From the NCBI GenBank assembly GCA_013407085.1, contig JACCGJ010005202.1:80749-144748 (forward strand): DNA of 64,000 bases, given 5' to 3'. Below are positions 11,660-22,886 of the stretch, piece by piece. The notes under the pieces are model-generated. The model ran no database searches. It was not told where the DNA came from and saw nothing but the letters and a program-made list of their open reading frames with translations. The position numbers and the translations under genes are program-made. The stretch is from Atriophallophorus winterbourni. Lineage: Eukaryota > Platyhelminthes > Trematoda > Plagiorchiida > Microphallidae. Every line of letters begins with the position of its first letter. Position 1 is the stretch's first letter.

Positions 11660-14369
11660 TGGACGCCCAAAACAACTCTGCAGACTCCGCCCTATCGCGC
11701 GAGAGCCTGAAGTGTTTCTATGCGAACGCCCAAGGCCTACTCAGTAAACTTCCTGAACTTCGTCTTCGACACGCTGCTCAACGCTTCGACGTGATAGCTG
11801 TGACTGAGACATGGTTATCATCTTCCGTTGCAGACGCCGAAATGTCACTTCCTGGTATGATTGTCATTCGGAAAGATCGTCCCACCAAGGGTGGTGGAGT
11901 TCTTTTGAACCATAACTCCTCACTCCACTGTGAACCACTATCTCACATTCATCTGCAAACCATAAATTCGCTGTGGTGCCGCTTGCAGCTCATAAACAGT
12001 GAATATGCTCTACTGGCTGTGATCTACCGTCCACCGAATGCTCAACCTGTTGCTGATGTCAACCTATTATACTCCTTGCGATTTGCATTATCAATGCAAC
12101 ATAGTCACGTCTTGTTGATGGGAGATTTTAATTCACCCAGTTTGACTGTTGAACCCTCCCGCGATACTTTTTCTTGGGAGCTGCATGAACTGATAGGAAG
12201 TCACCCTTTGTACAATCACGTGACTGAACCGACACGTTTTCGTGGAACTACATGACTTCTCTATTGGACCTCTTACTGACGAATGAGGAGTTGATAAGTG
12301 AAAAAATCTCGAGTGAAACTCCGTTAGGTAAAAGCGACCATATAGTTTTAACTTTTGACTTTGTGTGCTATGCTAACTACCTCAACCATGAGGGCTCTCA
12401 GTTACGGACGGTCAATGACTACGGCATTTTCTATGACGTTGTAGCCGCCAATAGCTTCGATTTCATGTTAGAGGACGGTCCGGATTCAGCTTGGCAAAAT
12501 TTTGTTACCAAGTGGCACCAGATGCTAGAGCTTTTTCCAGTCTCAAAACCCGTCCTGCGAAAAACCACCGACACATTCATTCGGAGCAGAACTCGTAAAT
12601 GGATGTGCCGCAGAAATGCCGCGTGGACTGAGTTCAAACTGACACAACTGCCAAATGATTGGGAGTGTTACAGAAAATTACGAAATCATTGCACGGGACT
12701 GGTGCGCCAGGATAAATTTGATTATCAAAGTAAACTCACCGGTCAATTCCTGGAAAACAATAAGCTCTTGTACAAATTTATCAACAATAAACGGAAGGTT
12801 CAGACTGGTATCCCTTCACTTACCACCAGTATAGGTTCCACGACGACATCAAAGGATGCGGCAAATGTTTTAAGATCACATTACATGCCGATTTTCCAAA
12901 ACCCCTCTCTAATTTTCCCTATGCTTTTGACCCCATCATCTCAACCTTCTTGTATTATGTTTTCTGCCAGCAAAGTTCGAGAAAAAATCATGCAACTTCG
13001 ACTCAACTCATCACCGGGTATCGACTGTATCACACCGAAAGCATTGTGCGCAGTTGCCGATCAACTTTGCGAACCTCTCGCGGCTTATTTTCAAAAATTG
13101 ATGGATAACTCTGAAGTCCCTACTGGTTGGAAGGAAGGTATCATCACTCCCATTTTCAAAGGTGGAAGCCGTAGTGATCCTGCCAATTACCGTCCAGTCA
13201 CCCTTATCCCAGTGTTATCCAAGGTGATGGAAGCCATTGTTGCCGATGAAATTATGGCTTTTGTGAATAGTTCCTATTTCATCGCTGCAGAACAACATGG
13301 ATTTCGTAAAGGGCATTCTTGTACCACTAATTTGCTTTTAGCCAGAGACTACTGGACTAAAGCTGCTGACGAAGGTCAGGATGTGGACGTCATTTACTTG
13401 GATTTCTCTAAAGCATTTGACCGAGTTGACCATGCGATATTGCTTAACAAGCTGCAAGCATTAGTTATTCCACCCGTGTTGCTGTCCTGGGTTGCTGCAT
13501 TCCTACGTTCGCGAAGCCTTCGGGTGCGTGTTAGACAGACTCTTTCAGAGCCATTCCCAATTCAGTGCGGAGTACCTTGGGGGTCCGTTCTTGGCCCGCG
13601 TTTATTTTTGATATTTATCAACGACATTGGTGGTAACGTCGAATCACCATTTCTCCTTTTCGCGGATGATATCAAGATTTGGCGGGTCATCAACTCACCC
13701 AGCGATACAAGGAAACTTCAATTCGACCTGGATTCATTACACGCATGGTCTACGATCAATCACTTACCATTCAACACTGACAAATGTCACGCATTACGCA
13801 TTCGTCTTCCTAGCGACCCTGGCTATAATCTGAGTGGCAAGATGCTCACTGTCACGATGCAAGAAAAAGATCATGGAGTGATTATACAAAATGACTTGGG
13901 CTGCTCTGCTCAGTGTAGTAGAGCTTCAACCGTGGCAAATAGAAACGTTGGGCTTTTAAAACGTGCGTTCGGAACAATCGATCCACGTCTCTTCCCGTTT
14001 CTTCTTCAGGCGTACATCAGGCCACACTTGGAGTATGCTGTCTCCGTCTGGAACCCATGGTTGAAACGTGACCAGCACACCCTAGAACAGCCGCAGAGAC
14101 GTTCTACGAAGCTTGTCAAGGGACTTAGCTCCGTCAGCTACGAGGAACGTCTTACAACTCTACAATTATTCTCTACAAACTATCGTCGTATCAGAGGCCA
14201 TCTGATCCTTGCGTATCGGATATTGACGGAAGAAACTCACCCATGTAGGGGTATTCTTAAAATAGCCCCATACTCAGCAAATCGTGGTCATCACTTGAAG
14301 TTAGCACATCTGCACAGTAGATTGGACTGCCGCAGATACTCCTTTGCCGTCCGGATTCCTCGTGCTTGA
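11659..14369 (+). pseudogene. LINE ORF2 (endonuclease + reverse transcriptase, copy e), two main lesions
   Basis: Endonuclease 11,700-12,350: YANAQGLL, VIAVTETWL, GGGVLL, LAVIYRP, MGDFNSP, TEPTRF, then KSDHIVL. A frameshift at about 12,252 (ATGA overlap of stop and Met) splits it from a 705-codon frame with RT: SPGIDCIT, NYRPVTLIP, EQHGFRKGHSC, LDFSKAFDRVDH, GVPWGSVLGP (usual Q is W), catalytic FADD, then LEYAVSVWNPWL. The final frame stops at a TGA at 14,367 where relatives have Trp; homology continues to about 14,450. So it is almost intact but not functional as written. Confidence 0.88.
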
Positions 14370-14883
14370 AACGCACTACCCCTTTCGGTTATTTCTGCCC
14401 CATCCCTAATTTATTTTAAAAAAACGCCTTGACCTCTATTTTTATCAGACGATGCACAATTCTTAATTATGCTTTTTTTACGCTTATATTCTTTGTGATA
14501 CTGCACCATATCCTTTCCTTTTTCCACAGCGTTTACCGTCCCAGAAAATATGGATCACATTTTCCTTCGACCACTTTGCTGAACTGCTGAAACTTCTTCA
14601 GACCCAATATCCTAGTATCGGAAGTCCAAGCGCACGCAGTCTCAGCCGACCCTGTTCCGGAGGATGTGGTGGGTAGCGGTGTCTCGGGTTGACGCCCTAC
14701 CTGTCAAAATGCCACAAAAATCCACTGATGGTGCAGGTTAACGCGAATGTGGCCCGCTATAAGGCCTTGGAAACTCGAACATTTTACTATTCTTTTCTTT
14801 TCGATTCACTGCACAATCCACCCTGCGGTTTGTACAAGCTCCCTGCTTTTATACCGTAATAAACTATTGACTATTGACTATTA

Positions 14884-16098
14884 ACCAGCTGCGCTCACCC
14901 TGTTATATGTTTGCTGACGACGTTTAAATTGTCGGTTGGTCGAATAACTCCGATCTGATAAGTGATGTGGAAGCTGTAACAACATGGGCGGGTAAGTAGG
15001 ACCTTCCCCTTAACCTAGATAAGAGTCCCTTGCTCTCTACACTGGCAGGCAACATGATTGTGTCTACGTCCTCAGCTCACACGGAGTTCCGTAGGGTGAA
15101 GTCTACTAAGGACCTTGAAATCGTAGTCTCCGCAAACTTTAAGTGGGCTGACCAATGTGCTGCTGCAGCTCAAAGGGCCAGGAGGGAACTCTTTCGACTA
15201 CGTTCAGCCCTCACTTGCAGAAAATCTGAGGTGCTATTGCCCCTCTACAAGGCAATAGTGAGTCCACATTTAGAATACTGCATCCAGGCTTAGAAGCCGT
15301 ATTACCATAAGGATATCCTGCAGCTAGGAAAGGTACAGAAGCTAGCCACTCGCATGATCGAGGGGTTAGCATACACCAATTATGAAAATCGTCTATTAAC
15401 AATAGGACTTTCTCACTTAGGAGGAGGCAACTTAGGGGGGGATCTTATAGAGACCGTTAAAGTTGTCAAAAAATTAAGTTGTCTCGAATTCAATGACTTC
15501 TTTCGGTTCTCTCCTTTGGTTGGTACACGAGGGCACAGTCTTAAGCTAAGTAAACAGCACACCAGGCTCGAATCCAGAACGCACTTCTTTAGCATCCGTA
15601 GAGTGAACGCGTGGAACTCACTTCCCGCAGAACTAATCTCAACAACTTCAGTAATTGCGTTCAAACATGGGCTGGACGAACGGTGGCAGGTGCTCTTCCC
15701 GGAGCATTACCCTTAAGACCAAATCCCTCATTTTTATGATCAAAAAACACAAAAATATTCGATAAACATTTTGAAACACAAAAAGAGTTTCTTTTTTATT
15801 TGTTTCGCATTTGTGGAAATAAACTGCTGTCCATCGTCTTCTCATTCAATTGGACATGCAACATGCATAACTCTCCCACCTGTCGGTGATGAGACATCTC
15901 CCATCTTCCATTCACAGTTACACACGCTTGTGTTACTTACGAATCAATCCTGGTAGTGGTGGGTGTTTTCAAGCACACCTCCGAAAGGATCTGGGCACTC
16001 GTTTTGACTTGGTCGACTATCGCCCTGTGATACTGATACTGATTCTGATACTGGCAAGCGTCTAGTTTGACTTAAACATGAACTTGAACTTGAAAGAT
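14884..16098 (+). mobile_element. CR1/jockey-like LINE, copy d, right half
   Basis: Resumes with CYMFADDV, then a frame with RRELFRLRSALTCRK, LPLYKAIVSPHLEYCIQA and, after a stop, VQKLATRMIEGLAYTNYE to VNAWNSLPAEL and a stop at 15,714-15,716. It closely parallels copy c. The 3' UTR (15,717-16,098) ends in AACTTGAACTTGAA, the family I tail. Confidence 0.85.
15030..15716 (+). pseudogene. LINE ORF2 C-terminal part (copy d)
   Basis: Two open stretches (15,030-15,293 and 15,354-15,716) in phase except for a nonsense codon after CIQA. They encode the RT thumb and C-terminal region, matching 6,860-7,020 plus 7,745-8,198. Confidence 0.78.
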
Positions 16099-16154
16099 CG
16101 CCCTTCTAGCATTAGGGTCAGGCGGCATATTTGAAAGACCTACGTTAGGAAATC

Positions 16155-16945
16155 TTGATAGTTCAATAGTTTATTACGGTATAAGAAGCTAAGAGCTTGT
16201 ACAAACCGCAGGATAGATTGAGCGGTGGGCCCAAAAAGCAAAGAGAAAAATGTTTGCGTTTCCAAGGCTTTGTAGCGAGCCTCATTCGCGTTTAACCTGC
16301 GCCACCAATGGATTTTTGTGGCATTTGGTATGAAAGCACAAGCCTGATCCAGGCAAAGTGTCGCACAGTCAGAGACTGCACGTGGGCTAAGATACTGTCA
16401 AGTTGCCTAGGCCCAGACAGATAATAGGGGGCAATAGAAATAGAAATGGTAGTGAGACTCCAGCATGTTTCAGCATGCAGCTCACTACCGTTGGCCAATC
16501 AATTTTGGAATTTGGACAGGTAGAACGTCAACCCGGGACACAGCTACCCACCACATTCTTCGGAACAGCGTCAGTTGAAACTGCGTGTGTACGGACTTCC
16601 GATACTGGGATCTGGAAGAGCAATGAAACTGGCAAAGTGTTAGGGGGTTGTGACGAAAATGCAAATGCCACAGAAAGAGAACTTACCTTTGCCACGAGCT
16701 AGTGAGTTTATGGAAAAATGCGGTAAAGTTTGTAAGAAAAAATGAAAATAGTGTTTACGGGGTACTTGTGTCTTGGGAGTGGCCTCAAAAAGCGTGTCTG
16801 TGAGTGTTCCACTGACTGCAAACTCTCACAGAGAAAAAGCTGTGTCGACTTTCAAGCCTGCTCTGTTGATGTAACAGTTTGCGCTCATGTGCTCGTAGTT
16901 TAGTGCTTGGAGAGAAAACGAATAGGGAGTTGCATGGATGGGAGA
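16155..16945 (-). mobile_element. LINE family II 3' end, inverted, with SINE-like insert
   Basis: Minus-strand 3' UTR starts with the AATAGTTTATTACGG tail and continues co-linearly with the 3' UTR of copy e, interrupted by a SINE-like copy at 16,326-16,506. It carries on to C-terminal coding relics and ends at about 16,945, next to another family II tail (GGTCAATAGTCAATAG). Confidence 0.75.
16326..16512 (-). repeat. (CATA)n SINE-like repeat inside a LINE 3' UTR, with target duplication
   Basis: Minus-strand copy with all central modules. The uninterrupted UTR at 18,073 reads GTGGCATTTGGACAGG. Here CATTTGG precedes and AATTTGG follows the insert, giving a 6-bp ATTTGG duplication. Confidence 0.85.
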
Positions 16946-16984
16946 GGTCAATAGTCAATAGTTTTATTGTGGTAATAAACTTAA

Positions 16985-17830
16985 ACTCGCTGCCTGCGGC
17001 GTTGGGTCATCCTTATTGTCCTGGATGAAGTATTTTCTTCGCGACCGCTCCCTCTGTGTTCGTGTGCGTGACTGCTATTCTGCCCGCTTCCCAATCAAAT
17101 GCGGTCTGCCACAAGGCTCCGTTCCTGGTCCCCGACTCTTCATCATTTTCATCAATTATATTGTCCAGAACATTGAATCGCCGTTCCTCCTATTTGCGGA
17201 CGATGTCAAAATCTGGCGCTCACTCAAATCGCCAAGGGATTCACACGTCCTACAAGATGACTTAGATCGTTTACGCAGCTGGTCTTTGAGGAATCATCTC
17301 CCATTTAACTCCTCCAAGTGTAGCGTTCTCCCCATCCGACACTGAGATCCGGTCGCTTACAGTTTGGGCTCAACAGTACTTTAGAGTGTTCGACAAGTAA
17401 AGGATCTCAATATCATCATCCAGCACGATCTCGGTTGCACCACGCAATGCGAACGAGCCGCAGCAGTAGCCAATCGCAACACTGTCTTACTTCGCTGCGC
17501 TTTAGGCAGGTTTGACCGGTTTCTATTCCCGACACTGCTGAATGTCTACATCCGTCCACACTTGGAGTACGCAGTGCAGGCTTGGCAGCCTTGGCTATGC
17601 AAAGACGTGTCCCTTATCGAAAAAGCCCAGAGACGTGCGACAAAGCTTGTCCGTGGTATGCACAACAGGTCTTACGAGGAAAGGTTACGCAGTTTAGATA
17701 TATTCTCCGTTACCTACCGTCTTCACCGCGGTGACATGTTACTTACCTGCCCTATAAAAAGCCACAAATATCCAATCAAGGTGTATGCTATACGCGAACA
17801 TGGCCCGCTATAAGGCCTATTTGCCTCCGT
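16985..17830 (+). mobile_element. LINE family II 3' half, plus arm of an inverted pair
   Basis: RT from LAACGVGSS and FLRDRSLCVRVRD through CGLPQGSV and catalytic FADD (17,198-17,209), a stop near 17,343, then HDLGCTTQC, NVYIRPHLEYAVQAWQPWL and RATKLVRGM. A deletion then jumps into 3' UTR (GGCCCGCTATAAGGCC). Confidence 0.83.
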
Positions 17831-17904
17831 TTTTCTCTCATCATGTATGCTTTTTAGCACGCTTTGTGCGACCCTCTGTACACACCACCCAGTGCTTTAT
17901 TACA

Positions 17905-19080
17905 AGCTATCAATAGTTCAATAATTTATTACGGTATAAAAAAGCTAAGAGCTTGTACAAACCGCAGGATAGATAAAGCAGTGGGTCGAAAAAGCAAAGA
18001 GAGAAATGTTTGAGTTTCCAAGGCCTTATAGCGGGCCTCATTCGCGTTTAGCCTGCACCATCAATGGATTTTTGTGGCATTTGGACAGGTAGGGCGTCAA
18101 CCCGGGACACAGCTACCCACCACATCCTCCGGAACAGGGTCAGTTGAAACTGCGTGTATACGGAATTCCGATACTGGGATCGTTACAACGAGCTAGTGAG
18201 TTTTGGGAAAAAATGCGGTAGGGTTTGTAAAAAAAATAAAAATAGTGTTTACGGGGTACTTGTGTCTTGGGAGTGGGAGATTTCATGGAGGTGAGAATCG
18301 AGGAGACCTTTGAATGAACCGAGAGAAGCGGCCTCAAAAAGCGTGCCTGGAAGAGTGTTCCACTGACTGCAAACTCTCACAAAGAAAAAGCTGTGTCGAC
18401 ATTCGAGCCTGCTCTGTTGATGTAACAGTTTGAGCTCATGTCCTCGGAGGTTAGTGCTTGGATAGGGAACGAATAGGGAGTTGCATGGATGGGAGGGGTC
18501 AGTCAAGATCCGGTGGGTAAGTAAAATGTCACCGCGGTGAAAACGGTAAGTAACGGAGAATATATCTTAACTGCGCAACCTTTCCTCGTAAGACATGTTG
18601 TGCATACCACGGACAAGCTTTGTCGCACGTTGCTGGGCTTTTTCGAATAGGGACACATCTTTGCTTAGCCAAGGCTGCCAAGCCTGTACAGCGTACTTCA
18701 AATGTGGACGAATGTAGACATTCAGCAGTGTAAACGATCTAAGTCATCTTGTAGGACATGTGAATCCCTTGGCGTTTTGAGTGAGCGCCAGATTTTGACA
18801 TCGTCCGCAAATAGGAGGAACGGCGATTTAATTTTCTGGCCAATATCAATGATGAAAATGATGAATAGTCGGGGACAAAGAACGGAGCCTTGTGGCAGAC
18901 CGCACTTGATTAGGAGGCGGGCAGAATAGCAGTCAAGCACACGAACACAGAGAAAGCGGTCGCGAAGAAAGTACTTCATCCAGGACAGTGAGGATGACCC
19001 AACGCCGCAGGAAGCGAGTTTAAGTAAAAGAATGCCGTGGTCGACACGGTCGAATGCCTTGCAGAAATTCTATGTCGGGG
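17905..19080 (-). mobile_element. LINE family II 3' half, minus arm of an inverted pair
   Basis: Minus strand: RT with FDRVDHGILL, FLRDRFLCVRV, CGLPQGSVL, FADD (18,722-18,979), C-terminal frame 18,249-18,506 (GHELKLLHQQSRLECR, WNTLPG) and 3' UTR with tail ATTATTGAACTATTG at about 17,905-17,930. High similarity to the plus arm over the RT. Confidence 0.85.
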
Positions 19081-19149
19081 AAATTTTGTATGAGACTAAA
19101 AATGGAAAACGATTATTATTCAAATTTTAATGTAGTGTGAGTTCATTGA

Positions 19150-20100
19150 AAGTAGTCTGAGGATGGAATACACCCAGTGCTTTTAAAGGTATTGCCGGAT
19201 ATCACACAAACCACTGGCGCTAATGTTTAGTTTATCCATGAGATGTGGTAGGTTACCTCGAGATTGGAAGTACGCCTTTGTCAAACCAATGTATAATGTC
19301 GGTGAAACCGGCTAACTACCGACCGGTTACTCTCACTTCGTTAGTTGGGAAGACTTTGGACCGACTGCTGAAAGAACAGATAGAATATTTGTATTGGACC
19401 AAAAATATAAGTCTGCACTACACAAAATACAACAAAATTGGATTGAACTCACTAAAAAACCAAAAGAGCAAAGGCCCAGCAAAGTTCAACGATAGCGAGA
19501 TAATCCACACAGAAAAATCCAATAGATGGAATCCAAGGTGCAGAATGCGCTAAAATGTTGGATAATCCGACAATCATAAATCCAACACGAAACGACACAC
19601 ACAAACTTCGCAACCAGTCAGCTAACATCTGCTCAGCATTGTTTTACTATCACGCGCATCCAATCTCATCACTGCTAGCGAGCACTGGTGTGCTGTACTT
19701 GATCTGGCCACCCGGTAGTCACTACCTTCATTGACTTCAATATAGCTTTTGACCGTGTTCCATTCAAACAATTATTGCTTAGGCTCCGTGCTCTTGGTGT
19801 AAAGGGACCTGTTCTAAATTGGATTGACGACTTCCTTACTGACCGTTATACACACGTCGAGGTTAACGGAGTTAAATCGCAGATTACACGTTCAACTTCC
19901 GGGGTTCCGCAGGGATCTGTTCTCGGACCGTTACTTTTCAAAGTATATGTCAATGACCTCGACTCATTAAATCTGAATTGTCTACTTTTTGCTAATGATT
20001 TGAAAGTTTGAAGTACCGTAAGCTCTTCTGCTGCGAGTACAGTTTTCTATAACGAATTAGACAAATCGCTTGATTGGACGATGAAATGGTAGCTTCCTGT
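19150..20100 (+). mobile_element. CR1/jockey-like LINE, copy h (family III), decayed
   Basis: RT blocks: EDGIHPVLLKVLPDI, a PANYRPVTLTSLVGK block (19,305-19,350), a gap near 19,450-19,700, then [20 protein letters not shown] and [14 protein letters not shown] (19,775-20,011). The catalytic box reads FAND instead of FADD. It differs clearly from families I and II. Confidence 0.78.
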
Positions 20101-20204
20101 AAAAAACCCGTGACCATGCTCTAAAGCGAAGAAAACTACGCCTAACACAAGGATTCAAGCTCTCAACAAGAATGCGCTTCTCGAAGAGGTTATTTCAGTA
20201 AGAT

Positions 20205-20457
20205 CAATTCAAGCAACTAGTGGATAATGTATTGCCTGTAATCACTGCGAACCTGTACAACACAGGACAGGATTTCTGTAACTGAGGTTCTCCTGGACTA
20301 TGTTGCGGATAGAAAGAGATGCGGCTTACAAGGGCTTGACCCTCTGTCGCTTCGGCGGTACAAACACAAACAAAACAAAAACCCCTTTTGTGCTTCATGA
20401 TGCTTCATGATGATGATGACCCTCTGTCGTCTATCAAGAAGATGAAGAAGAGAACAT
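20205..20457 (-). repeat. Repeat C, copy 2
   Basis: Minus-strand partner of 7,545-7,706. Contains an extra about 70-bp segment with CAAAACAAAAACCCC and TTCATGATGATGATGA bounded by two copies of ACCCTCTGTCG, so an internal insertion with an 11-bp duplication is likely. Confidence 0.7.
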
Positions 20458-20779
20458 GGAATCTCTCATTTTACTTGTATTTTCATAGTGTCGACACCAT
20501 CCTGCTCAGTAACCATTAAATTATGTGGCGACTACAGTTGGCGATTTATAAGTAATGGGTGATCGTCAGCCATTTTATTGAAGAAATCCGCGATCAAGCG
20601 CATGGCTCTCTTTTTCACATTACTCATCAGTATTTCACCTTTTTAAGTTAATTTTTATGTTTTTTTATTTATTCATGACTACGCACCCAACTTTTATTTA
20701 GCTTTTATGCTAATTATGATTTTCGGTCTTCTTTAAAATGGTTTCTGGCTCCCATCTTGCTAAAGTGTGATTATCATGT

Positions 20780-21415
20780 CCTAGTTCGGTCTCAACGGAG
20801 ATTCACAAAGCTCGTCAAAGTGCTCAGTTTTCTGAACTATGAAGACCGCTTTCAGTAACTCAACGTGTTCCCGATGAGTTGCCGTCGCATCCGAAGGGAT
20901 CTGATCTGGTTTTCCAGATCCTTAGGGAGAACGAACACCCGTGCCATTGACTGATTTTGTTGACACCCAGTTCCGGAACCCGTGACATGTCTTCAAGCTG
21001 GCTCATCAGCCCATTCGGTTGAACTGCCGTAAATTTGTCTTCTCTGTCCGTACTCCGCGTGTTTGGAATGATCTACCGGTTTCAGTCGTAACCTCCCCAT
21101 CACTCTCCATTTTTATAGAGCGACTTGACGCTTATTTCCATTGTATCAACAAGTTTAATGGATTTTCGCTTTTTCCAATTCCCGATACTGCACCAACTTT
21201 CCTGTTCCTTTCCGGATACATATATACGGAACTACGCCGATTCATCTCCCCCTGTATTGACTGTTGTAATATATATAACCCCACTCTTTACGGAACTTTA
21301 GCAAACGACGCCGAACCTCCTGAACTCCACCCGACCCCCGAAGTCACTATCCTATGGTTATCCTTTAAGCTCATAGCTTTTTATACCATAATATACTATT
21401 GACTATTGACCTAAT
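20780..21415 (+). mobile_element. LINE family II 3' end, copy i
   Basis: C-terminal coding relics (RRFTKLVK; then LNCRKFVFSVRTPRVWNDLPVSVVTSPSLSIF at 21,019-21,110) and a 3' UTR ending CTATTGACTATTGACC at 21,415. Parallels 3,660-3,830 and 14,100-14,880. Confidence 0.8.
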
Positions 21416-21689
21416 GTACATATTTGTACTACACCGCCTTCCTTGAACAGGCTGATCTAAGAAAATGAAACCGCTGCATCGGGCCAGCTGATTTGTTTTT
21501 GAAAATGTTATGGCCAACACGAAAGGTGTCAATTCTTATTGTTGACGGTAGCACCGTCAAATTCCTTCTCTATATTTTTGAAACCTGTTAACTGAATAAG
21601 TTGAATCAGTTTACGCGTATTGCTAACCTTGGTTATTATTTCCGTTTGTTCTATCTTATTTAACTGCCACGCTTCTCGATCGACTTTTA

Positions 21690-22252
21690 CTTTTTTTACT
21701 TTTGTGCGACTATCTCCTCCTGGAGGATGAGTCCGCTTTAATGAATATTCTTGGGAATTTGGGTACAAAGCGGCGTCCCCAGCACCACTCAGCGTTTGTT
21801 CGAGTCAGCTTCTCTAGTCTTAGCACAACCAAGTGCAACCTGCAAGGCAGCAGGGAGTTGCCAGAAAGAGGTGGTATGCACCAACTAACCGCCTGCCATA
21901 CTCTGTTTCAGATTTTTCCTCAAAGTTTTCTCCCGAAGCCGTTCCCGCGATCGGATATCCCGCAAGGCAGCGGAGGTTTAAAATCAGGGTTTTCCTTCCC
22001 TTAGATAAAATACCCTCCCTGGTTAAGGAGCTCCATCTGCCCGAAGCAAACTGGTTTTAAGGCGCTAGTCACTCGCCCTCGCCCCTTCTCCTGTTGGTAG
22101 AAGCAGTTCCACCGTGCTCGGTGAGCCACTCGTGCAGGCCAGAAGCTGGACTTGGTTGTCAGAGGCTATTTGAGACGCGTGCCATATGGGAGCATTTTAT
22201 AAACAGTGGGAGCTTATCCCCACTGCCACCCCTGGTTATGACAACCTTTGGA
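21690..22252 (-). repeat. Repeat D, copy 1
   Basis: Co-linear with 45,416-45,970: shared GTGCGACTATCTCCTCCTGG edge, GGCGTCCCCAGCACCACTC and the end CAGTGGGAGCTTATCCCC. The minus reading ends in a (AAGTA)n-type tail as at 32.5 kb. The stretch 21,416-21,690 is unassigned. Confidence 0.75.
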
Positions 22253-22290
22253 CCATTTCCGTTTTGTGCTTATTCTAGCTATTTTGCTCG

Positions 22291-22814
22291 ATAAGGTGTA
22301 GTTACGGCGATAGAAGGATATATTAACCTAATGTATGATGCATCGATGGCGAAGGAATTGAATACATCAATGTTTGCTATCGGGCTAATATTGTCTACGC
22401 ATTTGCTGCTGTGTTATGATCGATAATTTTGGACTTTGATATTTCTGGATGGCTAGGATTAGGCAAATGAAGGTATCGACAAGTAAACTTGTTTTGTTTA
22501 GGACTGGGTTTCACGAGATCCATTTTCACATTAGTGTTTGATTCAACTTATCTATTCTCCAGTGGATTGGTGAGAAAATCTTACTACGTTATCTGACAAT
22601 AAACGCTACACCACTAGTCGTTGAAGTTTCATCTAAATATTGACATTTATTTCACGAAACTGGTTCCAATTATCACATACCTCACTAATCCATAATTATT
22701 CACATTTCAGAACAGATAGTAATGTTGCCATCTTCACTACAACTGGATGTCTTCAGAACCCACAAACAGAATCGTCTTGAATGTATATGGGCTATTCCGT
22801 ATCTCTTTCTGTGA
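22291..22814 (+). other. 5' flank of VPS8
   Basis: No coding similarity is visible between repeat D and the VPS8 start codon. An acceptor-like pyrimidine tract ending in TTTCAG near 22,710 could serve a 5'-UTR intron or spliced-leader trans-splicing, which flukes use. No TATA box or initiator can be defended. Confidence 0.3.
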
Positions 22815-22886
22815 ATGTCATCAAAGTTTTCATCTTCTACGAGCCAACACGATTTGAGTAGCCTAGCAGACTCGGTCCTTTCCGAG
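22815..22886 (+). CDS. VPS8: VPS8 exon 1 (start codon)
   Basis: Residues 1-24, serine-rich. The ATG at 22815 follows an in-frame TGA at 22812, and no splice acceptor lies between them, so this is the likely translation start. The donor is GTAAAC at 22887, phase 0. The next intron is only 36 bp and contains an in-frame TAA, so it must be spliced out. Confidence 0.8.

Larger units (their letters stand above)
10712..14882 (+). mobile_element. CR1/jockey-like LINE, copy e (family II), nearly full length, nested
   Basis: About 4.2 kb: a 5' region, ORF1 (10,928-11,659), ORF2 (11,659 to about 14,450) and a 3' UTR ending in ATTGACT repeats at 14,865-14,880. It interrupts copy d between LLFLIF and the resumed stretch before FADD. 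It is the best template for family II here and is younger than its host. Exact 5' edge and target duplication were not resolved. Confidence 0.88.

Noticed and set aside
21700..21735. GGATGAGTC motif of repeat D as a hammerhead ribozyme
   Set aside because: The CTGANGA box and the GAAA box with an intervening stem are absent.
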